64,000 bases of DNA from Uloborus plumipes (Eukaryota > Arthropoda > Arachnida > Araneae > Uloboridae). A program made the position numbers and the translations under genes. Location of the stretch: NCBI GenBank assembly GCA_038373865.1, contig JAXGGA010006467.1, positions 1 to 64,000 of the forward strand, given 5' to 3'. A model generated the notes under the pieces. That model did not search any database and was not told the DNA's origin. It was given only the letters and a program-made list of their open reading frames with translations. Shown here piece after piece: positions 22,911 to 34,995 of this stretch; within the stretch, counting starts at the first letter, position 1, and every line of letters begins with the position of its first letter.

Positions 22911-23021
22911 TGATTTCAGGCTCTAACTCAGTTACTGTATAATCCAGACGGATGAGTCCTAATGAGGTATAAACTGAAGTTTCTGGATGACAAAGCTGGA
23001 AGTAAGTAAGCATTTATTTTT

Positions 23022-23548
23022 TTAACTCGTTTATGCCCAGTAGCCTAAAAACGGGACGCTTGTTAGTTGCTGCATACAAAAAGTGTAATGGATATATAAT
23101 TTTACTAAAGCTGTTTTTCACTAGTTAAATAGTCCTTCTTCTTGAGAAAACCAGATAGAACCACTAGTTGCACATCAGAGTTTATTTACTGACAGCTATT
23201 TTCAGACAAATCAGTCAAGCAACGATCCATCATAGGTAGCCACAGAAAGTAAGTATATTTTGCGAACTTATTTTTTATATAGAATTAAACTATTTTAAAA
23301 TGATTTGCTCAAAATTGATCACAGATGACTTCTGTAATGTTACTCTGCGAAAGTAAAGTCAAGTAAGGTCGTATTTTGCGCACATATCTACCCAGTGTCC
23401 CATAAACAGGAGGTTAAATAACAAAATAAATATGGCAACAGCGATCTATTTTAGGCCTAAAATGTATGTAAACCATTCCAAGTAAGAGTTTTAAGCAGAT
23501 AAAAGTTGAAAAGAATTCTTAAAAAAAATTTGGGCATAAATGGCTTAA
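23022..23548 (+). mobile_element. TTAA-flanked MITE, copy 1 (527 bp)
   Basis: Starts TTAACTCGTTTATGCCCAG and ends TTTGGGCATAAATGGCTTAA, so it has short inverted ends and TTAA on both sides, as in piggyBac-like or other TTAA-targeting elements. The whole length is repeated in opposite orientation at 24974-25499. There is no coding capacity. Confidence 0.65.
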
Positions 23549-24973
23549 TGAATTGTTCAAGAACGTTTTTCGTTAATTTTCCTTTTATTTCCCCATTTAT
23601 AACATCTTGCAAAAACAGTAAGCAAGAAAATTATCTTATCTATAGTAAAATTCTGATTATTTTACGCGTGTCACTTGTCAAAATAAGTTGCTTTAATTAT
23701 TTTCTTTCAATTTATTTGGATTATTTCCCGGATTTTTTTCATTTATTTTTTGTCCTTAATTTTTAATGTTCTATTTTCATTTATGCCAATAAAAGTCACA
23801 CTTGCAATTATTCTTAAAATGTTTTTAAAGTAATTGAAATAAATTTTATTACTTTAATTTTAGCTTATTACATTTTCGTATTTATATTTTATGAAATGCA
23901 TTTTTATGAAGGCTATCTTGCTTTTTATTTCATTAAAATTGGTTTATTAAGATTGTTTTCTAAATTATCAAATTGATGTGGTTTTATGTGGTTTCATGCG
24001 GTTGACGTGTTATGACATTTTAAAAACGGAATTTAACAAATTTGCTTCTTTGTGATTGAGAGTGCTTTAAGCTTTTTTTGTTTTCTAGCTTTTAACTAAA
24101 ATTTAATTTCTAGTTGAGAATCGCCAGTACAAAGCAAAAATATTAAATATTATATTATTTCTCGCGATTCACTTTGTTGAAATATTTTTGAATTAAAGCC
24201 ACTGTTTGAAAGAGGTAATAAAACGTACTTGACATTTAACGAGAACGGATACAATATTGAGCAAGCAAAATTCACAATAGAACTTTATTTTCACTCTCAA
24301 AATAAATGAGTAAAACATCCTGCAATAGATATTTAGTATTATTAATTCAGTGATCCAATAAAGCTAAAAAGATTGAAAATATGACACTCTTTTTTCCCAG
24401 AAATTCTTTTGTAAAGATCTTTAAAGATAGATTCAGTCATCTAAGGGAGTCTTATAAAGAATGAGAAAAAGGAAGTCCATAAATTTATGAGGGCACTAAA
24501 AGATGTTTTTAGTAGGCAAAAATCGATACTGTTTTTGTATCACGAAGTATCTCTTTCTCCTTTGACCAATAGAAACTGTTAGTATATGCTTAAAAACTTC
24601 ATTAAAAGTCCGAAGATATGATATGATAGTAACTGCATTTTATTTAAGAAAAATATCTTTAAAGATGCATTTTTTGCCTTCAAAAGTTTATTTTGACAAT
24701 TTGAAATTAATTTTAAATTTGCAGACATTTTCGTTAATTTTATGGTTTAGTTACGCAATAGTTGTATCAGATTAATTTGTTTTTCCTCCTTTAACGTGAA
24801 ATTAACTTGGCAAATTATTTCTTTAATTTGTTTCAACTTTTTTTTTGAGTTTTCGGAAAAAAAATAAAGCTGAAATCTCAGATAATTTTATACACATATA
24901 TTTTAAAATACACAAATTTATTCAACCTAAGATTAATGCGAATTGAAAAGAAACACGAGGTTTGAAAACAGTT
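23549..24973. other. Spacer between the two inverted MITE copies
   Basis: About 1.4 kb of AT-rich DNA with no gene, no shared repeats across it and no sign that it moved with the MITEs as one unit. Confidence 0.35.
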
Positions 24974-25499
24974 TTAACCCATTTATGCCCAAGTTTTTTT
25001 AACAATTTTTTTTCAATTTTTATCTGCTTAAAACTCTTACTTGGAATGGTTTACATACAATTTAGGCGTAAAATAGATCGCCGTTGCCATATTTATTAAG
25101 TTATTTAACGTCTTGTTTATGGGATATTTTTCATATATGTGAGCAAAATACGACCTTACTTGACTTTACTTTTGCAAAGTAACAGTACAGAAGGCATCTG
25201 CGATCAATTTTAACCAAATCATTTTAAAACAGTTTAATTTTATGAAAAATAAGTTCGCAAAAAAACTTACTTTCTGTAGATACCCATGCTGGATCGTTGC
25301 TTGACTGATTTGTCGGAAAATAGCTATCAATAAATAAACTCTGATTTCCAAATAAGTGGCTCTAACTGGTTTTCCTTAGAAGAAGGACTATTTAACTTGT
25401 GAAAAACTGCTTTCGTAAAAGGATATACCCATTACAGGTTTTTGAATGCAGTAACTAACAAGCGTCCCGTTGTTAGGCTACTTTGCATACATGAATTAA
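24974..25499 (-). mobile_element. TTAA-flanked MITE, copy 2, opposite orientation (526 bp)
   Basis: TTAACCCATTTATGCCCAAG at the left and a more decayed right end finishing GAATTAA. The interior aligns inverted to copy 1; examples are TAAAACTCTTACTTGGAATG against CATTCCAAGTAAGAGTTTTA, and CGACCTTACTTGACTTTACT against AGTAAAGTCAAGTAAGGTCG with one or two mismatches. Confidence 0.65.
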
Positions 25500-26814
25500 A
25501 CATTAAATATTGAGTAAACATTTTCGAGATCTCTTGAGTAAATTGAAAACTTTTGATGTGGTTTGCTAAACTTATCACTCAATAATTTCGCATCAGCATG
25601 TGAATAAATTTACGTTTGCCGGTTACGTTACTTTACCGTCGATCTAAACTCTTTCCAAACAATAAGAAGGCTTCAGTCTGCGTCTGCGGTTTAGGTGTCT
25701 AACAAAAAGTCAAACAATGACATAAATACGTGAATTAATTACCGTATTCTTTTCTAATCAAGAACGTATATGAGAGGTCATTAGAATAAAAAAATCCAAA
25801 CCATCCACAACTAGTGCTCACCTTCGCTGTATTGACTGACCTAGTGAAACAGGTGTGGAACTCTTAAAACTGGCATCCGTCAACTGCATGACATAGTGCA
25901 AGCCGTTTGAGTACGCATTTTATTGAACCAGCAGTACACATTTTACATGGCTCTTTCTGTACCTTACATTAGGTTACTAATGATCTTGAAAAAGTTGTCA
26001 ACTAAATATATTTATTTCACAAATTCATTTTAAAGCTTTCAATACTGTACAACTCTTTTTTCTTGGTATTGTCATTTTTCCCGACATAATATATTTTTGT
26101 ACATTCAATTTTTCAGTAATTTGAATTTTGCTGTATAACTTCTAAACGGATGACTTTTTTAACTTGTTTAAAGCTCTTCCAAATTAATTCGCACATTTTT
26201 ATTTCCTCTTTGAAAACTGACAGAAAAGCGCATTTGTTCTTAAAACAAAAATCAGTCAAATTGATACTCTAAACGTTTTAAGTAAAATTTTTATTCATGT
26301 TTTTTTTTTTGTAAGTTCTCAATCGAAAAATGTTTCTAATTTTTACTTCTTCGCCAAGATTATTATTGTTTTTGTTTTTTTTTCCATCATGTTAAACTAA
26401 ATAAGCAACGGAATATGTTTCCATTTTAACCATTTAACTGCACACGAATCTAAGAAACTTCATCTTCACTTTCTCAAATACGAGCTCTCTTTTAACAAGA
26501 AAAGTTTGCTTTATCTGTCCTAAAAAAGTATTTTTAAATAGTGTTGAAGCAAAAAGTAGTTCATGTTCATATCAAACTACTTTTTCTGTTGCAGAAGTTT
26601 TCCGACTTGTTATCTTACTTATTTTATCATTTTTTTTTTTCGAAAATAATCTTATCTTTTTTTTTTCTTTCCTACCAAAATGTTGAATTAGTTTTAATAA
26701 TTTCATTTAGTTATTTTTTAAGTAAGTTTTTTGCGCAGGTTACAAAAGCATGATAACAAGAAATTTGTCTTGTTATCTATAAATATTAGGAATTTTGCAA
26801 GTATTATTTAATTT
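25500..26814. other. Intergenic, nothing recognised
   Basis: AT-rich, with T-rich runs and only short frames. No paired ends seen. Confidence 0.4.
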
Positions 26815-27106
26815 CAAGGGCGGATCTAGAAATGTTCCAAGGGATGGGCGATTGATTTTTTTTTCTTACTTGCTCACTTTTTTGGCCATGCATCCTCGTT
26901 AACGAGGTTGTTTACAAATTTTTTTGGTCTTCTGTTTCGAAAAATTTCCAGATCAGAGCCCCGAATCCCTGCACCCTTTCCCTTCATATCACCAAAGATC
27001 ATCTAAAATTACCTTTTTTGAACTTCAAAATCTAAAAACTGCTGGAGAAGAGTACCTCAAGGGAGGGGCGATCGCCCCCATCGCCCCTCCTTTGTATCCG
27101 CACTTG
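26815..27106. mobile_element. hAT-type MITE (292 bp)
   Basis: The ends CAAGGGCGGATCTAG and, reversed, CAAGTGCGGATACAAAGG resemble the CAGTGGCGGATCCAG termini of arthropod hAT elements. Flanks TTTAATTT and TGCAATTT agree at 6 of 8 positions, fitting an old 8-base duplication. The interior includes GATGGGCGAT at the left and GGAGGGGCGATCGCCCCCAT at the right. Confidence 0.55.
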
Positions 27107-29382
27107 TGCAATTTTCAATGAAAATTTGTATGTATTTTGCATTTAAAGAATGTTTACTATGTTCTCAGTTACAAGTAGTTTTAATCAGTAGCCGAAAAAT
27201 GTTAAATTATGAAAATTAATTTCAAAATGTTCTCGGTTCACACATTTAGAATTTTTAAAGTTGACTAACATATTAATTCAACAGCAGTATACTAAAAATA
27301 CTGAGGTGAAATACATGAAGTAAAATACCTGTTATACAAATTAGGAGAAAAACTTTGAACATCGTTGAGTGTTGCAGAAGTAATGGATTTTGTTTCGGAG
27401 ATGATATTTTTGGGTTGTCATTTTGTAAACATCATAGAGCTGAGCGTTTCCTTAAAATCCTGGAAAGACCAAATGAACAAAATTATTGATGCTCACATTG
27501 CATTTATGAATTGTGTTTACAGTTATAAAGATTCATTGAAACAGGTTTCTGAAAATGTAGTACAGTAACATCATACATGTCTTGCTATAAATGAGAAAAA
27601 TAGAATTAATTATTTTCAAAAGATCTAAGGAAAAATATCGAAAATAAGAAATAAGTAAAAAGGAATAAATAAATGAAAATGAAAACTGAAATACTGATTT
27701 GAAACTTTAAAAAAAATTATCAATAAAAAAAAATAAAACAATCATTAAAAGAAAGAAAGAAAAAAGAAAACAACACCCATTATAAAAAGGGAATAAAATA
27801 ATTGTGATGTAATCTGCGAGAGCTGCCTTCTAACTAACCAGTTAAAAAAAGTTTTTATTGGAAAGAGTTGCTTACGATGTTGTAAGTACAAATTGCATAT
27901 TAAAGAATTAACTAAGTGTAAAATTTAAGAGAAAACATTTCAAATGTATTTCTAGTGCATTTCTTATGCTTGATTATTCAGTCATTAACTCATAGATTAA
28001 CGAATAACAGCAAAACAGTTCAGCATTTACTTTAATTCCTCGTAGTACTATATCACCTCGTGTTAGCTGAGCGATATACATCGAAGCATAAATAGAGATA
28101 AAAATCGAAAGTTGTACAATTCAGCAGTATGACAACACTCTAGTATAATTGCTGTCATATTCAGCATTACAGCCTCTCCACCATTCGCTCCCCATTTCTC
28201 TTGCTTCAGACTAACTTTCTTTTCTGGTGATAGCTTAATAATACGGTATGGATTGAGATAGTGCGTGACACGAGACATATTAAACCCCTTTTGAAATTAA
28301 ATCAAAATCTTTGCTCCAGTTTTTTTTTAGAGCTCTAAACACATTTGAATTTATTCTCAAAGAAATAAGAAGAGTTTAGCAAAAAAAAACCATCTTAAAA
28401 GAATTTCTATTAACAATAATAAATTTAACCCGAAACGAAAGCATGTAAGAACTTGAAAGCAGCGTGTGTGTTTCAAAACCATTCACACCTATAACAATTT
28501 TCCAAGGTTATTTTAAAGCTGATTTTTCAACTCTTCTAAAAAGAAAGACATTTTGTTTTTGGCTTGTATTGTTCAAATTTCTTGTTTTATTTGAACAATT
28601 TGCTTTGATCATAAGACATTATGATGAATAAATTCAAATAATCAATACATATGCTGTTTATTACTGCCTTATTGCCTAACACTGATGCTTTGATCTTGTT
28701 ATTTAAGTTGTATAATGAAAATTCGAAACAAAAGGAAACTTGAGAAAGAAAAATAAGTATGAAAGTTCAACGTTGATGTCAGAAGTTTTAATTATGTCTT
28801 TGAAAAACTGTTAAAACTATTTTTCAGCCAATTTCTATATCAGGTGTGCTGAGAAAAACTAAACTTTTGACAGTGCATGTGAAAAAATATTTTCAGATAT
28901 TAATTTCACTAACGGAACTGATTAAGATGCTTATAAGCGCTTAGAGAAATCGATATGGGTAATCAATAATAATAACAGCTGACCGAACAAATAACCAATA
29001 CTTTGCCGAGAAATGCAATACGGCGAAACAATTTATTGATGCAAGTAAAAAAAAGAAATAAAAGAAAGCTTAATCAACAAAATACCGGCTCGATGGAGTA
29101 AAGCTGGGAGATAAGAAGCGGTCATCTGTGTCCTCTTTCGTCGAATCATTGTGACAATGATTGGACAGCGCTAATGGTCAAAACGATTCGTTTTTGAAAC
29201 ATCAAAGCGAGTTATTAGAAAACAGAACAACGGCAAAAAAGTATGAGTGCAATCTTAAATAACGGATTCATTATAATTGACTGATTTAAGGCATTTTAGA
29301 AGTCTTTTAAAATCTAAATTTTATTTTAAGGATGAAAAAAATAATAATATGCACATATCATTATTAGAAAATAAAACACTTA
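27107..29382. other. Intergenic, nothing recognised
   Basis: AT-rich with purine-rich tracts at 27640-27790. The frame 27365-27568 (67 codons) is open but has no motif and no ATG-supported context. I see nothing further. Confidence 0.4.
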
Positions 29383-29512
29383 GGCCCTACTCCACATTGA
29401 CGTAAAGCAGAAACGTAAAATGGATTAAATAGTATTCCTATGGAAAGTACTCGGATTTTAGGTTTCTGCCTTCAGTTTCGGTCGCGTTTTCTGCTGATGT
29501 GGAGCAGGGCCC
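29383..29512 (-). mobile_element. PIF/Harbinger-like MITE, copy 2
   Basis: Inverted relative to 10685-10827. The ends are GGCCCTACTCCACATTGACG and GATGTGGAGCAGGGCCC, flanked by TTA on both sides (29380-29382, 29513-29515). The interior shares AAACGTAAAATGGATTAAAT and TTTCTGCCTTCAGTTTCGGT with copy 1. Confidence 0.7.
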
Positions 29513-29515
29513 TTA

Positions 29516-30386
29516 GTGGTGATTGTAAGCATTCCAAAAAAACAATATTTGTAGACTCCATCGAAGATACTATATAAACCTCTAATATATAATACTAAAA
29601 GAATTGGAAATGTGACAGGCATTTTCTAATTTGGAACAGCAGTTATAGAATACATTTTTTGCGAAATTTGCAGGTCAATGTCATATGCTGATAATTTTGT
29701 TACCGTTATATAATGGGCATTTTGTTGAAGTGTCAGACCATAAAATTAGTTGTTAAATGCTAACGATTACATTTCTGGAACCTTCTTGATTCCTCGAAAA
29801 AAAAGGCGATATCTTTTTCTTCCTTTTTTATTTTCTTTTAATAAAGATATGAGAATAAATATAGGAATGGAGAAACATTAATTGCTCGTAAACATTCTAT
29901 GGAAAACAAAGAAAGCAAAATAAATAAATTACTTCATATAAAATTTAAAGATAAGAATGGAAAGCCGCACTTTGCGGTGAGAGGAATGAGTACTAGTTTG
30001 TTTATCTTTTTAGCTGAATTCTCGTGCCGTGCGCCGCCCCACTATACCATGATTATCGGGAAAAAATACTTATGCACTAACTAATAACCTACAATGCTAA
30101 GAGTTGCTACCACGTGACCCTTATACACTAGCTGTGCAATGCAGGAATCCATGTTGCGTGCGGGTCAACTTACGTTTTGTTTAGATTGGATTTGCTGTTT
30201 TTGATAGTTAAACTATTCAAATGCAGTGTCCAAAAGTAGTAAATTCACTTCTGTCGTGCAGAAACTACTTATACTAATGTGTTTCCCAAAGTACTGCAAT
30301 TTGTATATACATTTTAAAATTTTATTTTAAAATCATTTTTATTATTTAGACGAGACTTTCCAACTATTTTTTTTCTTCTGAATCAG
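29516..30386. other. Intergenic, nothing recognised
   Basis: No gene seen. The frame 29899-30084 has no motif. Confidence 0.4.
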
Positions 30387-30388
30387 TA

Positions 30389-30741
30389 CACTGCAACAAT
30401 GAATGTTGTTTTTACATTATAATACAGCTAATTGTATAGTAATAAACTAAAAATTGCTAATTTTACAGCACTAAACTGTAAAATTGATAATATTCAGTAA
30501 TAAACGGTAAAAGTTCTAGTTTTAGTTTTAAACTGGAACCTCTGCTGTCAATATTATACTGTTGTTTTTAAAGTATAATACAGCTAAATTTTACGGCAAT
30601 AAACTAAAAATTCCTAACTTCACAGTAAGAAACTGTAAAATTGCCAGTTTTACAGTTGATTACTGTGCATTTTACAGTTTTAAATTGGAACCTCGGTTGC
30701 CAATATTATACTGCAAAAACAACATTTCATTATTTGCAGTG
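30389..30741 (+). mobile_element. ACTGTAAAA-type MITE, copy 1 (dimeric)
   Basis: Flanked by TA. Starts CACTGCAACAATGAATGTTG, and its end mirrors this (ATTATACTGCAAAAACAACA, then CAGTG). The inside holds two halves of about 170 bases, each made of TTTTACAGTAATAAACTGTA-type palindromic units and closing with TTTAAACTGGAACCTCTGCT or a variant. Confidence 0.6.
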
Positions 30742-30743
30742 TA

Positions 30744-32179
30744 CCGTTTGCGTTTTAATGTCTTTTAGTTTTTCTTTCTTTTTTCTCAAATCTAATTTTA
30801 CAGTATTGGGATTATTTTATTTCTATGAGGATTTTTTTTTATTTGTTTCTGTAGTACTAGATTGATTGATTAAAATAACTCTTAAACTTTCTAATATTTA
30901 AGATATCCAACGTTCACGTTCCAAACCGAAGATTCATGATTAAGTAAAATGCCTTAACATACATTGTATAATGTATATACATACATTGACCATGGGTTTA
31001 GCTATCAATCGTACACTTTACAATCCTTTTTTTTCCCTTTTAGATTTTTGCTGACGACTCCGAAAAATTGTCAAACAAAAATCTGCATTCAGTAAATCAT
31101 ATGCTACTTTTTGCATTTCATAATCCATTTTTTAATTTTATAAACTAGTCTTACAAGGCTTCGGCAGTTATGTAATTTATTCCTGTTATTTTCAGTTTTT
31201 ATTCCATAGAAAATGTATTTGCAAATTATTGTTTAACCAACATATTAGGGCTATGCTTAAAAAGGGATTTTTAGCTTACAGTAGAAAGTTAAAAAACCTT
31301 TTTCTCACATAACCAGAATACATTTCTATAATTTATTTAATTCCTTTAAAATGTCCTATACTAATGACATTAGAAAAGTTTAAATTTTTGTGCTTTCAAC
31401 GCAGTTAAAATGTACCAATTGAAATAAAATTCAGATTAGAAGCCTAATTCGCATTTCTGGTGCAACTCTTCTATTAATTTTATCCCGCGGAAGAAAAAAT
31501 ATTTGATTTGACAAAAATGCTTGATAGATTGACAATATTGACAACAGATTTGCAAATACAAGTAAAAAGTAGTTTCTGACAGCACAATAATGACAGACAA
31601 GTAATTTATCAAAATTTCCTTTATTAAACCAGGATGCTTGTTATGTATTTTATAAGTAAGAAAACAACATTTAAAGTGATATCTCCATATAAGACTACAC
31701 GAAATTAATTAATTTTTTATTAATTACTTTGAATGGAAAACATTTTTGTCCGTTTAATTACGGATTATGTGTAAAAGTTTCTTTAAGGAAATCAAATGCT
31801 GTTCATAACTCGTATAGAATTGTAAAGTCATCTCTCCTTTGACATCTCATACCATACATAATAATGTCTGATTTCTTTTATGTTTCCCTTTGTACATCAA
31901 CCACAAATTAGGATCATGTTCTAATGCAGAAAAAAGAAGAAGAAACGCTTAGTTAAAAAGTGTATTTTCAGGCTTTTCTTATTTCATACAAGCGTTTTTA
32001 AAGATGATATCATCTAAACGAAATCATACTCATGTGTTGGGCCTAATGTCAGCAAGTAAAAGGATGCATTTTGTTTATTCTCAAAATTCGCCATGTATTC
32101 CACAAAATTAAGGGTTTTTTTTTCAATTTGTTTCACTTTTTTTTTATCAATAACTAAGAGGTAACCTTTTCCCCCATGG
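30744..32179. other. Intergenic, nothing recognised
   Basis: AT-rich with no gene and no paired ends. Confidence 0.4.
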
Positions 32180-32181
32180 TA

Positions 32182-32336
32182 CACTCTTAAAACTGTTCCT
32201 CTGAAATAAGAGGCACATTTTGAATTTTTGTGCCTCTGAAAATTAAGAGGCACATTTCAAATGAAAGGCACCGTTTGTGCCTCTGAAATTAAAAGGCACA
32301 TACCGTGCCTTTGATTTTAGATTTCAGTGCCTTATA
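32182..32336 (+). mobile_element. GTGCCTCT-type element, left-end copy 1
   Basis: Begins after TA with CACTCTTAAAACTGTTCCTC, then the palindromic TGAAATAAGAGGCACA and repeated GTGCCTCTGAAATTAAAAGG units. It matches 32827-32990 for about 155 bases, then breaks off at 32336 into unrelated sequence. Confidence 0.6.
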
Positions 32337-32441
32337 TAGTCCTGAAGCTGCAGGGACCATCAATCGGTCCAAGAGTTCACACACCATAAAGTGTCTCGGA
32401 GAACAGGGGATGGGATATTTGTTTTCTGGGTTGTCACTAAT

Positions 32442-32660
32442 TCACACATATTTGCAATTCTGCTTCGCCACAAGCGTCAGCACGTTTTCGACAGTCATTT
32501 TGTCGTGAATAACACTATAATTTGCTACATACTTCAGTACCACACACCCAGTATTACATAAAATTTGAAGTGGGTTGGTGAGGGTAAATCTCCTATAACT
32601 GAAGAGCCGATGAATCCGCCGTTTTGGATCAAATGAGCCGTCAGCTTGATCCACTGCCAT
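32442..32660 (-). other. Unidentified 72-codon open frame
   Basis: ATG at 32658-32660 in a good context (CAATGG), stop at 32442. The protein begins MAVDQADGSFDPKRRIHRLF and is of balanced composition, unlike the AT-driven frames around it; the DNA here is less AT-rich. A TTATAAGCGCGC string precedes the ATG. It lies between two left-end copies of the GTGCCTCT element. It may be a host exon or a captured gene piece. I recognise no domain. Confidence 0.25.
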
Positions 32661-32826
32661 TGAGCGCGCTTATAAAAGAAGTTACACTGTAACATTAATA
32701 TTGCAAAAAATGAGTGATTATACTACATTGGACTGTGTTCATAGCTCACGAATAAGATTGCGGGACTTCAATTTTAAAAGTAAAGAAGAAATCGGGGGGA
32801 AATTTATAATTAATTTTCGAGACGTA

Positions 32827-33092
32827 CACTCTTAAAACTGTGCCTCTGAAATAAGAGGCACATTTTGAATTTTTGTGCCTTTGAAAATTAAGCGGCACAT
32901 TTAAAATGAAAGGCACCGTTTGTGCCTCTGAAATTAAAAGGCACATACCGTGCCTTTGATTTTAGATTTCAGTACCTTATATTTGAGAAAGTTTGTGCCT
33001 CTGATTTTAGATTTCAGTGCCTTATATTTGAAAACGTCTGTGCCTCTGATTTTTGATTTCAGTGCCTTACATTTAAAAGAATTTGTGCCTCT
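32827..33092 (+). mobile_element. GTGCCTCT-type element, left-end copy 2 with 45-bp tandem units
   Basis: Follows TA (32825-32826) with CACTCTTAAAACTGTGCCTC. After the part shared with 32182-32336 come three tandem units of exactly 45 bases (32950-32994, 32995-33039, 33040-33084), each with GTGCCTCTGATTTTAGATTT and CAGTGCCTTA. The inverted right end of this family is at 40310-40489. Confidence 0.65.
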
Positions 33093-34275
33093 TATAGGTT
33101 TATAATAATAATAATGGTTTATTAAGGAGAATTTCAACGTTAGTTTATAGTAACTTCTTAATTTTTTACCCCAGTGCTTGCATGTTTTAAACTTTTTTTT
33201 AGGTTTTAATTCGTCATGACACATTAATTAGATATATCAAAACAAAATGTTTCCCAAAGAATATAAAAATCTTGTGCATAATACTTTATTTCAAACATTT
33301 TCTGATTTGATTGTTGTATAAGCTCTTATTTTCGCTAATCTTGTCAACAGAACTGAAAATTGGACAAGATAAGAAAAAAAAAGCTATTAAGCTTCAATTT
33401 TTGCCATTGTACGACATAGCAAAAATAAGTACTTCATAACAAATTGTCAGTTTGATCCTGAAACAAAGGTAGTCTTACATGATTGAATTTATTCAATTTT
33501 AATTAAAAGGTAACTTTTTGAAAGACAATATTGAGAATAGGAACAAAACAAGGTATTTCAACTATTTTTAGTTTTAGTTGCTTTAGTATAAAATTTATTA
33601 AATGTAATAAATGGAAATGCTATAAAATATAGAGTGATTTTAACCTTTTATGCAAAATAGTATCTTTTTAGGGAGAACAAACACTTGATGTTTTATAATG
33701 CTGTAGTTTCAAATTTAGTTATTACGTACAGGATAATAACCGATCATTTCATGCAATCTCGATAAAAATTGCAAGATTCCTTAAATCACATCTAAACACA
33801 TTTAAACTTCTGTTACAATTCAAAAACATCATAAGTTTTTTATAACTACGAACATGTCATACGGATCCAAAAAATGATTTAAATTGATCACTGAGTACTC
33901 GGCCTGCTAAAGAAAAATTGTTTGACGAACAAATTTCACTAAAAGTTGTATTTTTGTGTAATAAAATCTCATTAAAAGATAACAAGTTCAGTAAATTTAA
34001 AGTCAACTGAATCTCGTGATAAAGTATTTTACCATAATAAAGGTTCCATGAAAACTGACTAAGTTAAAATTTATTAAATTTAATAAATAAATGCTGCGAT
34101 ACAGAAAATTAGTGAATTTAAACTTTAATGCACAGAGGCAAAGTTTCTTTTATAAATATTTAGTTTTGAATCTGCAATTTCTACGAGAATAGTCTTTTTT
34201 TACTTATTTTTGCCGAAAAAAATCCTATTATATTTTAACAAGTTCAACAAATTTATATTCAACTGAATCTTGTGA
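33093..34275. other. AT-rich DNA with diverged direct repeats
   Basis: No gene. The phrase AAATTTAAAGTCAACTGAAT with CTTGTGA or CTCGTGA occurs near 33993-34022, again near 34250-34276 and once more near 39508-39535, each after an ACAAGTTCA- or TAGTACAA-type lead. These look like pieces of an old dispersed repeat. Confidence 0.35.
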
Positions 34276-34283
34276 GAATTTAT

Positions 34284-34954
34284 CAGATGCGTATTTGACG
34301 TGAGGCCGCCCTGGGCTTTTGAAACTGGCCGCCCTCCCCCCCCCTTGAGGTGTTGAATTTCAAAAATGTTAAAAAAAAAAAAAAAAACTTTTTTATTTAC
34401 TTGACATAAAATGTATTTTCAAGGTAAACCGTGCAAATCCCGGCCACACAGCTAGTTAAACATGAAATTGGTTGGTTGTTAACAATCAGCCAATTGGTAA
34501 AAATTCGTCTTTTGGGAATCTCAACTTTTACTACTACAAATCTGCTCTTACATTATTATAAATCAACAACGAGGGAAACGAGAATATTTTGTTGGATCAA
34601 TGTTAAGTCTGGAACAGAATTCGTTTTAACGAGCAAGACCCGGTTTTAACGAACAATTTTTTCTGTCTTGCAGTCTTTTTTTCTCATCTTTCTAGTCTTA
34701 TTCCTGTCTTATCTTCTTTTCTTTTTTTCCCCTGCGGTTCAATACTTTTGTATGAAAAATTCCACCAGCATTCCAGCGTTATTAAATAAAGAACAGTATT
34801 TAATTCAATTAATTGATGTAATTCTCGCTGCCGATCAGCCCTGCTGTCTAAAAAAAAAAGGTCTTCACTTTGCATGGAAAAAGTGCCGCCCCCCCCCCCC
34901 AATCGTGCCGCCCTGGGCTATACCCCATTAATCCCATACGTAAGTACGGCACTG
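34284..34954. mobile_element. hAT-type non-autonomous element with perfect 8-bp duplication
   Basis: Perfect duplication GAATTTAT at 34276-34283 and 34955-34962. The ends CAGATGCGTATTTGACG and, reversed, CAGTGCCGTACTTACG are followed on both sides by the inverted word GCCGCCCTGGGCT / AGCCCAGGGCGGC and C-rich runs (34327-34344 and 34887-34900). This is typical of arthropod hAT derivatives. It contains a Helitron-like 3' end (34400-34455). Frames inside (34431-34649, 34668-34931) are not recognisable. Confidence 0.75.
34400..34455 (+). mobile_element. Helitron-like 3' end, copy 1
   Basis: TTGACATAAAATGTATTTTC with AAGGTAAACCGTGCAAATCC, CGGCCACACAG and a terminal CTAG followed by T. It is homologous to 58467-58522. 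CTAG before a T is the Helitron end signature; the hairpin is decayed in this copy. Confidence 0.4.
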
Positions 34955-34995
34955 GAATTTATACTTTATCATGATGAAGTACTACGAAATATTAT

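Noticed and set aside
32934..33224. Minus-strand frame with a 15-residue protein repeat (KALKSKIRGT type)
   Set aside because: The repeat unit is exactly 45 bases, so any open frame across it gives a periodic protein. It is the tandem part of a non-coding element.
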